Source of the DNA: Spirochaetia bacterium
GTDB lineage: Bacteria > Spirochaetota > Spirochaetia > PWKH01
Length of the DNA stretch: 7,481 nucleotides
Assembly: GCA_021736545.1 (NCBI GenBank)
Contig: JAIPFS010000064.1
Span: 1-7,481, forward strand
Direction: 5' to 3'
Shown piece after piece: positions 1 through 5,853 of this stretch. The position numbers and the translations under genes were made by a program. The notes under the pieces were generated by a model. It saw only the letters and a program-made list of their open reading frames with translations, did no database searches and was not told where the DNA came from. Every line of letters begins with the position of its first letter. Position 1 is the first letter of the stretch.

Positions 1-1
1 T

Positions 2-46
2 TATGCGGAGCTTCTTGGAAAACTTCCATTTTTTGAGGATTTTTAA
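2..46 (+). CDS. possible C-terminal end of an upstream gene (partial)
   Basis: One frame is open from the left edge to a TAA at 44-46 and reads YAELLGKLPFFEDF, which looks like ordinary protein sequence. Another frame is also open over this short stretch, so the choice rests on residue composition only. The stop falls ten bases before the predicted -35 box of the regulator gene, a sensible layout for the end of an upstream gene. The family cannot be judged from 14 residues. Confidence 0.3.
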   Translation, partial: YAELLGKLPFFEDF

Positions 47-55
47 AATTTCTTG

Positions 56-84
56 TTGACACAAAAGAAATATATGTGTAAGTT
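56..84 (+). promoter_or_regulatory. predicted sigma70-type promoter of the TetR gene
   Basis: A perfect -35 hexamer TTGACA (56-61) is followed after 17 bp by a weak -10-like hexamer TAAGTT (79-84). The operator-like palindrome begins at 85, directly behind the -10 box, so a bound repressor would cover the start point. The -35 is convincing; the exact -10 is less certain. Confidence 0.5.
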
Positions 85-98
85 AGTAAACGTTAACT
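85..98 (+). promoter_or_regulatory. operator copy 1, likely TetR-family binding site
   Basis: AGTAAACGTTAACT is palindromic at 12 of 14 positions, centred on AACGTT. The identical 14-mer recurs at 770-783, before the transporter gene. It lies between the predicted promoter and the regulator start codon, where a repressor would autoregulate. A conserved AAGT lies four bases further out in both copies. That the TetR protein encoded at 149 binds it is an inference from position and repetition. Confidence 0.7.
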
Positions 99-148
99 TG
101 TTCTTGGAAATACCAGCAGAGATCTATGAAAAAGGGAGTACAGTAAAT

Positions 149-736
149 ATGCTGACTCAAAGGCAGAGGGATTTTATCGAAGCGGCAATGCAGATTGCAG
201 CTGAAAAAGGATTAAGCAAACTCACTATCCGAAATTTAGCCCGAGAGGTAGGAGTCTCAGAAGCAGCGGTGTACCGGCATTTTCCCAGTAAACTTGCCCT
301 TCTGACTGCGATACTCGAGGATCTGCAGACAGTAATACTGCCCCATTTCCGAAAATTGGATAAGGGAAACGAAGGTGAAGATTTAGAGATTCTTATTGAC
401 GGCTTTATTCGCGGATTATTTCATGAACTGGAAAAACGTCCAGCCTATGCCGCTTTTGTATTCTCTGAGGAGGCTTTTCATACAGATCCGCAGCTCAGAC
501 CGCTCCTAAGTAAGATGATGCAGGAGACGCTGCTGGTGCTTACTGATTCTTTCCAGGACCTGCAGAAGCGAGATCTGTGCAGGGATGATGTGAAACCGAA
601 GAACCTGGCCATGATGCTTATGGGAAGCATACGTTTAACGATAACAAAATGGCATTTAGCAAACGGCAGCTTTGCTCTATCAGAAACAGCGGATGAACTG
701 ATTGGAGCAATTAAGCGTCTATATAGCAGTGCTTGA
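149..736 (+). CDS. TetR/AcrR-family transcriptional regulator
   Basis: Encodes a 195-residue protein of typical TetR-family length. The N-terminal DNA-binding domain spans about residues 5-50. Its helix-turn-helix is about residues 26-45 (TIRNLAREVGVSEAAVYRHF), followed by the usual SK. The remaining ~140 residues are the helical ligand-binding and dimerisation domain, which is poorly conserved in this family, so the inducer cannot be read off. The ATG at 149 is preferred because GGGAG (134-138) lies 10 nt upstream and the family domain starts a few residues later. An in-frame TTG at 53 would place the promoter and operator inside the gene. Matching palindromes before this gene and before the adjacent transporter suggest that it represses itself and the export operon, with derepression by a transported or membrane-active ligand. 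The regulatory role is inferred; the family assignment is firm. Confidence 0.92.
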   Translation: MLTQRQRDFIEAAMQIAAEKGLSKLTIRNLAREVGVSEAAVYRHFPSKLALLTAILEDLQTVILPHFRKLDKGNEGEDLEILIDGFIRGLFHELEKRPAYAAFVFSEEAFHTDPQLRPLLSKMMQETLLVLTDSFQDLQKRDLCRDDVKPKNLAMMLMGSIRLTITKWHLANGSFALSETADELIGAIKRLYSSA

Positions 737-769
737 GGTGGAAGGGAATAATTTTTTATCTAAAAAGTA

Positions 770-783
770 AGTAAACGTTAACT
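770..783 (+). promoter_or_regulatory. operator copy 2, upstream of the RND transporter gene
   Basis: This is an exact second copy of AGTAAACGTTAACT. Extended to 20 bp (765-784 against 80-99), the copies differ at only two positions. It sits 54 bp upstream of the transporter start, at the likely -35 region of a promoter for the transport genes. A shared operator in both positions is the usual signature of a local repressor controlling itself and its target operon. Confidence 0.7.
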
Positions 784-807
784 ATTTACACAAAAAATTC
801 ATTATAC
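778..807 (+). promoter_or_regulatory. possible promoter of the transporter operon
   Basis: A -35-like TTAACT (778-783), which is part of the operator, is followed after 18 bp by a -10-like TTATAC (802-807). Both hexamers deviate from consensus. Another TTTACA at 785-790 lacks a well-spaced -10. The overlap with the operator would explain repression. The transporter could instead be read only from the upstream promoter, since no terminator is visible between the two genes. Confidence 0.3.
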
Positions 808-837
808 AAGATTAACAAGGAATTAAAAGGAGAAACC

Positions 838-3204
838 ATGAAATTTATCATCCATTGGCTGGCAAAAAAACCTGCAGTCCCTGTACTCGGCATAATTGCG
901 CTGACAGCAGTTTTTATTTTTGCACTAGCCGGTAATGCCTCCCTGGAAACAGACCTGGATACATATATGCCCTCCGATCACCCGGCTTTCGTATTCAGTG
1001 ATGAGGCAGAGGCGCAATTTGGTATAGAAGACTCTGTTCTTATAGTAGTCGAAGCCCCTGAGACAATATATAAGCCCGGAAGTCTGGAAAAAATTCGCGC
1101 CATTACAGAAACTCTTCCGGAGCGCTTCTCAGCCTTCGAAGAAGGAAGCATAACGTCGCTCTATACAGCAGATAATATTACTTCCAGCGGTTGGGGACTT
1201 GAAGTGGAACCCTTTTACACCGATATTCCCGAAACTAGCGAAGAACTCAGGGCATTACAGGAAGCCGTTGAGGGAAATGAGATGATCTATGGACGAAATA
1301 TCAGTAAAGATGGAACATCCGCCCTCATTATTGCAGAAATTGCAGATAAAGAATTCAGTGACCAGCTCTACGCTGATCTGCAGAAGTATGCCGAAGAATT
1401 GGAAGGCCCCGAACGAATTCGCATAGCCGGACGACCGATTGTAGAAGGAGCACTGGCAGAGTTAGGTCCAGAAGACATGACCAGAATGGCACCCATAGTC
1501 ATGCTGCTGATGATCGTAATACTGCTCATCCTGCTGAAGAATATTCGGGATACCTTGATAAATATGATCATTGTCCTTTTCGGTACAATAACAGCATTCG
1601 GCACAAAAGCGCTGTTTGATATCCCGATCTACGCTGTTGATACCATGATACCGGTAATGCTGATAGCCATTGGAGTTGCCTATGGTATTCATATGCATAA
1701 TACAATCCACCATTTAATCATAGCAGAGCCTGAACTCAGCCGTTCAGAGCTCGTGCAGAAGACCCTGAAAAGTATGATTCGCCCCGTATCCATGGCAGCG
1801 ATAACCACTGCCGTCGGATTCATGGCGCTCATGACCAGTCAAGTTCTGCCTGTCAGATTTTTCGGACTCTTTGCCTCCATTGGGGTGCTGACTGAAATGC
1901 TTTTAGCCCTAGTTCTTTTTCCTGCATCAATATATGTGCTGGGACCGCCCAAAAACGCAAAACCCAAAAACGCAAAACCCAAAAACGCAAAATCAAAAGA
2001 AGCAAAATATCCGCACCCCCAACCGGAAAACACAAAGGCCCTTGAACCTGCAAGGAGAATGGGGATGAAACATGCCTTGATCACTCACCCCGGACGGATA
2101 CTGCTCATTGCTCTAGCGGTAGTTGCCCTGGCCGGAGCCGGAGCGGGCAGGGTCTGGATAGATACCAGTTTTCTCGCAAACTTTCAGGATGACAGCGAAA
2201 TTGTAAAAACAGATGAGTTTGTGAATTCCCGTTTCGGCGGAACATCTACCCTTAATGTGATTCTCACTGCGGATGAAGATGATACCTTCAAAAATCCGGA
2301 AGTACTGAGGCTCATGGATGAAATGCAGCAGGAAGCGGAAAAAATGGCGGAAGTAGGGGAAAGTTTTTCCCTCACCGACTTCATGAAACGTATGAATATG
2401 GTGATGTTTGAAAATGATCCTGACTATAACAGCATTCCGGAAACTAGAGAGATGACAGCCCAGTACCTGCTTCTTTATGAAATGTCGGGGGATCCGGAAA
2501 CCATGGAGCAGGTGGTGGATTATGACTATCGCAGCGCAAACATTACTTTTCAACTGAAAAGCGACAGTTCAGCAGTAATGCAAAAGGTAATTGAGCATGC
2601 TGATGCTTACGCCGACGAATTTGAAGATCTAGGAATACGTGTTCAATATGCTGGAAGCGGCTTCAAGGCCATGGTATTTGCTGATCTGCTCATGGAAGGA
2701 CAGATTTTCAGCCTCGGCCTGTCATTCATAATTGTCGCTGTACTGCTGGCGCTGCTCTTTAAAAACTGGATTATCGGCATAGCCGGCACCATTCCCATCG
2801 CCGTCACAGCGGTAATAAACTTCGGCAGTATGGGCATACTCGGAATACCCCTGAGCTCTGCAACAGCGCTCATATCAAGCATCGCCATCGGTATCGGAGT
2901 GGATTATGCCATCCACCTGATTGAACATTATCGCGTTCAGCGGCTGGAAGGCAGCAGTATACACACTGCAGCCCTTGAAACGCTCTCACATACCGGCAGG
3001 GCTATCATTTACAACGCCGTGGCCGTAATGGGCGGTTTCGGAGTGCTGCTATTCAGCGTGTTCCCGCCGAACAGGCAGGTAGGCGGATTGATTGCCCTCA
3101 ATATGGCCTCGAGCGCCATCGGGACCCTGACCGTACTTTTAGTAGTGATTATCTATTTGGATAAGAAAGGATTATTTCTAAAAAACCTTAAGGAGGCAAA
3201 ATAA
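838..3204 (+). CDS. RND-superfamily (MMPL-type) inner-membrane transporter
   Basis: Encodes 788 residues with the duplicated RND layout: one membrane helix (about 13-33), a large extracytoplasmic loop (about 34-215), five helices (about 218-369), a cytoplasmic linker, then helix 7 (about 421-437), a second large loop (about 438-620) and five more helices (about 624-780). The length and two-loop pattern fit the MMPL/patched-like branch that exports lipids and hydrophobic molecules, rather than the ~1000-residue AcrB branch. Helix 10 carries GIGVDYAIH with D689-Y690, the expected proton-relay pair. The equivalent place in helix 4 reads GVAYGIH, with A281 instead of Asp. The linker contains a (PKNAK)3 repeat. 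AAGGAG (827-832) lies 5 nt before the ATG. The stop overlaps the next start by one base (TAATG), which indicates translational coupling to the LolA-like gene. No periplasmic adaptor gene of the AcrA type is adjacent. The cargo is unknown. Confidence 0.9.
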   Translation: MKFIIHWLAKKPAVPVLGIIALTAVFIFALAGNASLETDLDTYMPSDHPAFVFSDEAEAQFGIEDSVLIVVEAPETIYKPGSLEKIRAITETLPERFSAFEEGSITSLYTADNITSSGWGLEVEPFYTDIPETSEELRALQEAVEGNEMIYGRNISKDGTSALIIAEIADKEFSDQLYADLQKYAEELEGPERIRIAGRPIVEGALAELGPEDMTRMAPIVMLLMIVILLILLKNIRDTLINMIIVLFGTITAFGTKALFDIPIYAVDTMIPVMLIAIGVAYGIHMHNTIHHLIIAEPELSRSELVQKTLKSMIRPVSMAAITTAVGFMALMTSQVLPVRFFGLFASIGVLTEMLLALVLFPASIYVLGPPKNAKPKNAKPKNAKSKEAKYPHPQPENTKALEPARRMGMKHALITHPGRILLIALAVVALAGAGAGRVWIDTSFLANFQDDSEIVKTDEFVNSRFGGTSTLNVILTADEDDTFKNPEVLRLMDEMQQEAEKMAEVGESFSLTDFMKRMNMVMFENDPDYNSIPETREMTAQYLLLYEMSGDPETMEQVVDYDYRSANITFQLKSDSSAVMQKVIEHADAYADEFEDLGIRVQYAGSGFKAMVFADLLMEGQIFSLGLSFIIVAVLLALLFKNWIIGIAGTIPIAVTAVINFGSMGILGIPLSSATALISSIAIGIGVDYAIHLIEHYRVQRLEGSSIHTAALETLSHTGRAIIYNAVAVMGGFGVLLFSVFPPNRQVGGLIALNMASSAIGTLTVLLVVIIYLDKKGLFLKNLKEAK
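1948..2007 (+). repeat. 15-bp tandem repeat inside the transporter gene, (PKNAK)n linker
   Basis: Three perfect copies of CCCAAAAACGCAAAA (1948-1962, 1963-1977, 1978-1992) are followed by a diverged fourth (1993-2007, encoding SKEAK). The unit length is a multiple of three, so copy-number changes keep the frame. Residues 371-390 form a lysine-rich cytoplasmic linker between the two halves of the transporter, just after helix 6. Confidence 0.95.
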
Positions 3205-3992
3205 TGAGAAATAAAGCAGTAAGGATAACGGCTGCAGTTTTAGTACTGCTGAGCTTCGGGCTATTCGGTATTTCCGCCAATATGAGCGGTTTGGAAATTA
3301 TGGAGCAAGTCTATAATCGTCCATCCGGAGACGATATGACAGCAACCCTCAACATGACGCTTACAAATTCACGCGGATCCACCAGGGATAGGAGCATCGC
3401 CCAGTACCGGAGCGATGAAGAGGATATGGAAAAGAAGCTCATGTTCTTCACGGCACCTGCAGATGTTAGGGATACCAGTTTCATGAGCTGGTCCTATGCT
3501 GACGGCAGGGATGACGATCAGTGGATCTATCTTCCCGCACTGCGTCGTGTGAAGCGAATATCATCTGGAAACCAGAATGATTCGTTCATGGGCTCCGATT
3601 TCACCTATGACGATCTTGGTGAACGGCACCCTTCTGAAGATACGCATACGCTGCTCCGGGAGGAGGAGCTGATGGGAAAAACTTGTTATGTTGTTGAAAG
3701 CATCCCCAGAACCGGCGGCGAAGAGATCAGCAGAACCCTGAATTGGGTGGTAAAGGATGAATGGATCGGCTTGAAAAAGAAGTTTTATGATGATGACGGA
3801 GAACTGTATAAAGAGCTGAGCATTGAAGCATTTGAGAAGATCAGCGGTTTCTGGCTTATAACTGATATGACCATGCGAAGCGTGCAGGACGGCACTTCCA
3901 CAAGGATAAGCATGGAGGATGTCTCCTTTAACGACAATTTATCTAGCAGTCTTTTTACGGAACGGCGCATGAAAATGGGACCTCCCCGCTGA
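3204..3992 (+). CDS. LolA-like periplasmic protein ('outer membrane lipoprotein-sorting protein' family)
   Basis: Encodes 262 residues. It starts with a basic n-region and a hydrophobic core (about 5-23), with a plausible signal peptidase I site after SA (25|26). No lipobox cysteine is present, so the mature protein should be a soluble periplasmic protein. The mature part matches the LolA-like family that accompanies MMPL/RND transporters: an early MTATLNMTLTNSRG strand pair, then DRSIAQYR, a YLPALRRVKRISS segment, GSDFTYDDL and a C-terminal RISMEDVSFND. The LolA/LolB fold has a half-barrel hydrophobic cavity that carries lipid chains across the periplasm. AAGGAGG (3190-3196) lies 7 nt before the ATG, which overlaps the transporter stop codon. 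By context it would receive cargo from the RND protein and pass it to the outer membrane. The family call is from motif recognition and gene order; the carrier role is inferred. Confidence 0.82.
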   Translation: MRNKAVRITAAVLVLLSFGLFGISANMSGLEIMEQVYNRPSGDDMTATLNMTLTNSRGSTRDRSIAQYRSDEEDMEKKLMFFTAPADVRDTSFMSWSYADGRDDDQWIYLPALRRVKRISSGNQNDSFMGSDFTYDDLGERHPSEDTHTLLREEELMGKTCYVVESIPRTGGEEISRTLNWVVKDEWIGLKKKFYDDDGELYKELSIEAFEKISGFWLITDMTMRSVQDGTSTRISMEDVSFNDNLSSSLFTERRMKMGPPR

Positions 3993-4021
3993 TCGATAAG
4001 GCACATTTTTTCGCTGAAGAT

Positions 4022-4070
4022 TTGTTAAGAAGTTGATAAAAATTGATAGGAATTTGATAAGAACTTGATA
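4022..4070 (+). repeat. TTGATA array with ~11-bp period before the outer-membrane protein gene
   Basis: TTGTTA (4022-4027) is followed by four TTGATA hexamers starting at 4033, 4043, 4054 and 4065, so spacings are 11, 10, 11 and 11 bp. The array fills much of the 92-bp gap between the LolA-like and barrel genes, and its last unit runs into the ribosome binding site. The spacing is close to one DNA helical turn. It could be a protein-binding array, a translation-modulating leader, or slippage. Confidence 0.8.
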
Positions 4071-4084
4071 AGGAGAGAAAATTT

Positions 4085-5413
4085 ATGAAAATGATGACTG
4101 GAGATGCAAAGGCGGAGATGGGAATTCTTTCCGGTCGGCAAATACCCGGCAGGCTAGTGCTTATGCTGCTGTCTGCGGCAGCATTTATGCTGTTCTTTCT
4201 GATGCCTGCTGATGCTGAAGATATCGAACTGCGTGGAATGCTTCGGAGTTATACAGGAGTGCGGCTGCATGAAGACGGCGCTGATATTCCGGTGAATGAG
4301 CAGACTGTGGATCTTTCTCTGGAAGGCTGGGGAGATATGACGCAGATTACCATCAATCCATACGGATATGTCGGCGCTGATCCCTCAGATGGGATCGATC
4401 TGGGAATCCGTGAGGCGTATATCGATTTTTTCTTCCCCTCCATGGACCTCAGAGTCGGAAAACAGGCTGTTGTCTGGGGAGAAGCTGAAGGAGCTTTTAT
4501 AACCGATATTGTGAGCCCCCAGGATATGCGTTCCTTCATACTAGCAGATTTTCGGGAAATACGAATGGGTATTCCTGCTGTACGAGCTGATTATTATGAA
4601 GGGCCATTTACCTTTGAGGCTGTGTGGGTGCCGACATTTACCCCCACGCAGCCCCCTGCCGCAGATTCCATATGGGCTGTGCAGCCGGATCTTTCACAAG
4701 CCCCCTTGCCGGTTTCAGATGATCTTGATTTCGTAGAAGAAGGGGTAGATAAGGATCTGGAAAACAGCGAAATATTCGGCAAAATAAGTTATTTTGGTTC
4801 GGAAATAAATGCAGAAGTAATGGCTGGATGGGCTTGGGATGATCAGCCCCTTATAACTGGGATAGATTTAAATTCTTCTTCGGAAATTGATACAATTTAC
4901 CAGGGGTATGAACGCTTCGGCGTCTTCGGAGGAAGCTTGAGCACTACCTTCGGATCAACAGTTTTTCGCTCAGAGGCTGCGGCCTACCTGAATAAGTCAT
5001 TTACTGTCAAGGAAGCAGCGGGCCTGGGTGTAGATCAGTATAATCAGCTTCATGCCCTTGCCGGATTAGATTGGAGTATAGGCGGGATCACCCTGTCATC
5101 TCAGTATATATTTCAGTATATCCATGACTATGATACAGAAATTATGATGGCCGAAGAATTTGACAATACACTCACTTTCATGGTTCAGGATTCATATTTG
5201 TCAGATACCCTTACGGCTAAATTCTTCAGCTATCTGGGAATGGGCGCATTTGATACCGTCGACGCGCTGCTGAGGCCTTCCCTGACTTGGAAATTTGAAG
5301 ACGGTGTACATATTGAGACAGGAGCTGAAATCTTCCTTGGAGATGATGACGGCAATTTCGGCCAGTACAAAGATAATTCCCTCGTGTATGCAGCGGTGAG
5401 CTGGTATTTCTAG
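4085..5413 (+). CDS. outer-membrane beta-barrel protein, DUF1302-like
   Basis: Encodes 442 residues. A long positively charged start is followed by a hydrophobic segment (about 24-40) and a signal-peptidase site after ADA (44|45). The mature part shows alternating polar and hydrophobic residues typical of transmembrane beta-strands and ends in AAVSWYF, with the terminal Phe used as the outer-membrane insertion signal. Residues 124-147 (VGKQAVVWGE, then DIVSPQD) resemble the conserved core of the DUF1302 family, whose genes often lie beside RND and LolA-like genes. AAGGAG (4070-4075) lies 9 nt before the ATG at 4085; a later in-frame ATG at 4118 would give a more usual signal peptide and cannot be excluded. 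As the last gene of the unit it probably supplies the outer-membrane end of the export route. It is shorter than many DUF1302 proteins, so the family call is moderate while the barrel call is strong. Confidence 0.75.
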   Translation: MKMMTGDAKAEMGILSGRQIPGRLVLMLLSAAAFMLFFLMPADAEDIELRGMLRSYTGVRLHEDGADIPVNEQTVDLSLEGWGDMTQITINPYGYVGADPSDGIDLGIREAYIDFFFPSMDLRVGKQAVVWGEAEGAFITDIVSPQDMRSFILADFREIRMGIPAVRADYYEGPFTFEAVWVPTFTPTQPPAADSIWAVQPDLSQAPLPVSDDLDFVEEGVDKDLENSEIFGKISYFGSEINAEVMAGWAWDDQPLITGIDLNSSSEIDTIYQGYERFGVFGGSLSTTFGSTVFRSEAAAYLNKSFTVKEAAGLGVDQYNQLHALAGLDWSIGGITLSSQYIFQYIHDYDTEIMMAEEFDNTLTFMVQDSYLSDTLTAKFFSYLGMGAFDTVDALLRPSLTWKFEDGVHIETGAEIFLGDDDGNFGQYKDNSLVYAAVSWYF

Positions 5414-5451
5414 GGAATCCAAATAAACAAAACAGGGCGGTACTGACGGAG

Positions 5452-5500
5452 TGCTTGCTGCATCAGTTTCTCCCTCCAAAAGTGATGCTGGTGCCGAGCA
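5452..5500 (+). other. possible structured RNA in the 3' UTR of the export operon
   Basis: Two nested complementary segments could form a long hairpin. The outer stem pairs TGCTTG (5452-5457) with CGAGCA (5495-5500), including one G-U pair. The inner stem pairs GCATCA (5460-5465) with TGATGC (5483-5488). The terminal loop contains the pyrimidine-rich TTTCTCCCTCC. It lies 20 nt upstream of the terminator stem. It resembles no riboswitch class known to me; it could be a 3' UTR fold or a 3'-derived small RNA. Confidence 0.35.
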
Positions 5501-5520
5501 ATCTAGGGGTTTCCCTTTCT

Positions 5521-5547
5521 GCCCGACGAATTCGTCGGGCAGTTTTT
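5521..5547 (+). terminator. Rho-independent terminator of the export operon
   Basis: A perfect 20-bp palindrome (5521-5540) folds as GCCCGACG / CGTCGGGC around an AATT loop. Two bases later comes TTTTT (5543-5547). The 8-bp stem with six G-C pairs is strong, and the element lies about 110 nt after the barrel gene stop. It separates the export operon from the cupin operon. Confidence 0.9.
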
Positions 5548-5558
5548 CCAATTACCGG

Positions 5559-5615
5559 TACAGCTGTCGGTATAACTGGTTGTAAACCTGTCTTTACAGC
5601 TGTTTGTACAATTGA
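5559..5615 (+). repeat. imperfect direct repeat containing TACAGCTGT
   Basis: The segments 5559-5579 and 5595-5615, 36 bp apart, match at 16 of 21 positions. Both begin with the identical nonamer TACAGCTGT, which contains the palindrome ACAGCTGT (complete in each copy). They lie between the terminator and the cupin-operon promoter and may be protein-binding sites. Confidence 0.55.
5581..5598. promoter_or_regulatory. upstream dyad TGTAAA-N6-TTTACA
   Basis: Perfect 6-bp inverted arms (5581-5586 and 5593-5598) flank a 6-bp spacer. The arms resemble those of the promoter-proximal dyad at 5686-5701, whose centre is 104 bp downstream, about ten helical turns. It may be a distal site for the same factor. 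It overlaps the second TACAGCTGT copy, and a competing short hairpin GGTT-GTA-AACC covers 5578-5588. Confidence 0.4.
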
Positions 5616-5631
5616 GATCTTTACAGACTTG

Positions 5632-5660
5632 TTCATCTGTTTTTAGCTGTTTTATCTGTA
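5632..5660 (+). repeat. three ~10-bp repeats ending in CTGT
   Basis: TTCATCTGTT, TTTAGCTGTT and TTATCTGTA follow one another with CTGT at 5637, 5647 and 5656, i.e. spacings of 10 and 9 bp. The T-rich strand with near-helical phasing lies just upstream of the promoter dyad. It may affect DNA bending or be simple slippage. Confidence 0.45.
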
Positions 5661-5685
5661 TGATTTGTGAAAAATGAAAAACTTG

Positions 5686-5701
5686 TGTAACTGATGTTAC
5701 A
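5686..5701. promoter_or_regulatory. CRP/FNR-type activator site candidate
   Basis: TGTAACTGATGTTACA is a perfect dyad that can be written TGTAA-N6-TTACA, the same geometry as the CRP consensus TGTGA-N6-TCACA. Its centre is at 5693.5. With a start point about 7 nt after the -10 box (about 5735), the dyad is centred near -41.5, the standard class II activator position. The factor is not encoded in this window. Confidence 0.55.
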
Positions 5702-5728
5702 GATCTGCTAAGAAACATTCTGTATAAT
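5698..5728 (+). promoter_or_regulatory. promoter of the cupin-permease operon
   Basis: A perfect -10 hexamer TATAAT lies at 5723-5728. No good -35 is found at 16-18 bp; the nearest resemblance is TTACAG (5698-5703) at 19 bp. A strong -10 with a poor -35 overlapped by a dyad is typical of an activator-dependent promoter. The predicted transcript would begin near 5735, leaving a leader of about 185 nt. Confidence 0.6.
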
Positions 5729-5758
5729 TAAAAAACATTGGGTGGGTAGTGTATGGAT

Positions 5759-5844
5759 GCAGTCGCATGGCAATCCAGTCATATGGTAATCCAGTCATAT
5801 AACAATGCAGTCATATAACGATGCAGTCAAATGGCAATCCAGGA
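5759..5844 (+). repeat. five 16-bp tandem repeats in the cupin-operon leader
   Basis: Units start at 5759, 5775, 5791, 5807 and 5823, exactly 16 bp apart, with consensus SCAGTCATATGGCAAT; a sixth start (CCAGGA, 5839-5844) then diverges. Units differ mainly at the first base, the GG/AA pair and the penultimate triplet. A shortened ancestor-like copy may precede them (5746-5758). The unit is not a multiple of three and has no fixed reading frame. The array lies downstream of the predicted start point, so it should be transcribed. Confidence 0.9.
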
Positions 5845-5853
5845 ATTGCATTT

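Noticed and set aside
16..34. Short hairpin TGGAA-AAC-TTCCA followed by six T as a terminator
   Set aside because: The 5-bp AT-rich stem is too weak, and the stretch can equally be read as the end of an upstream gene.
53..148. N-terminal extension of the TetR protein from a TTG start at 53
   Set aside because: It would put the TTGACA -35 box and the operator inside the coding region and lacks a ribosome binding site. The ATG at 149 has GGGAG 10 nt upstream and gives a normal family length.
1948..2007. Sequencing or assembly artefact in the tandem repeat
   Set aside because: The repeat keeps the frame, the fourth copy has diverged, and the protein continues normally into helix 7, so it is better read as genuine.
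2113..2553. 146-codon reading frame on the - strand inside the transporter gene
   Set aside because: The + strand has a clear RND protein here. The antisense product is His/Ile/Phe-rich with no recognisable domain and is a shadow of the real frame.
5455..5646. 63-codon reading frame on the + strand after the barrel gene
   Set aside because: It runs through the intrinsic terminator hairpin, has no ribosome binding site and shows no protein-like pattern.
5759..5844. CRISPR array or plasmid iterons
   Set aside because: The 16-bp units are directly contiguous with no spacers, and no cas, replication or partition gene is nearby. The array lies in the leader of an operon.
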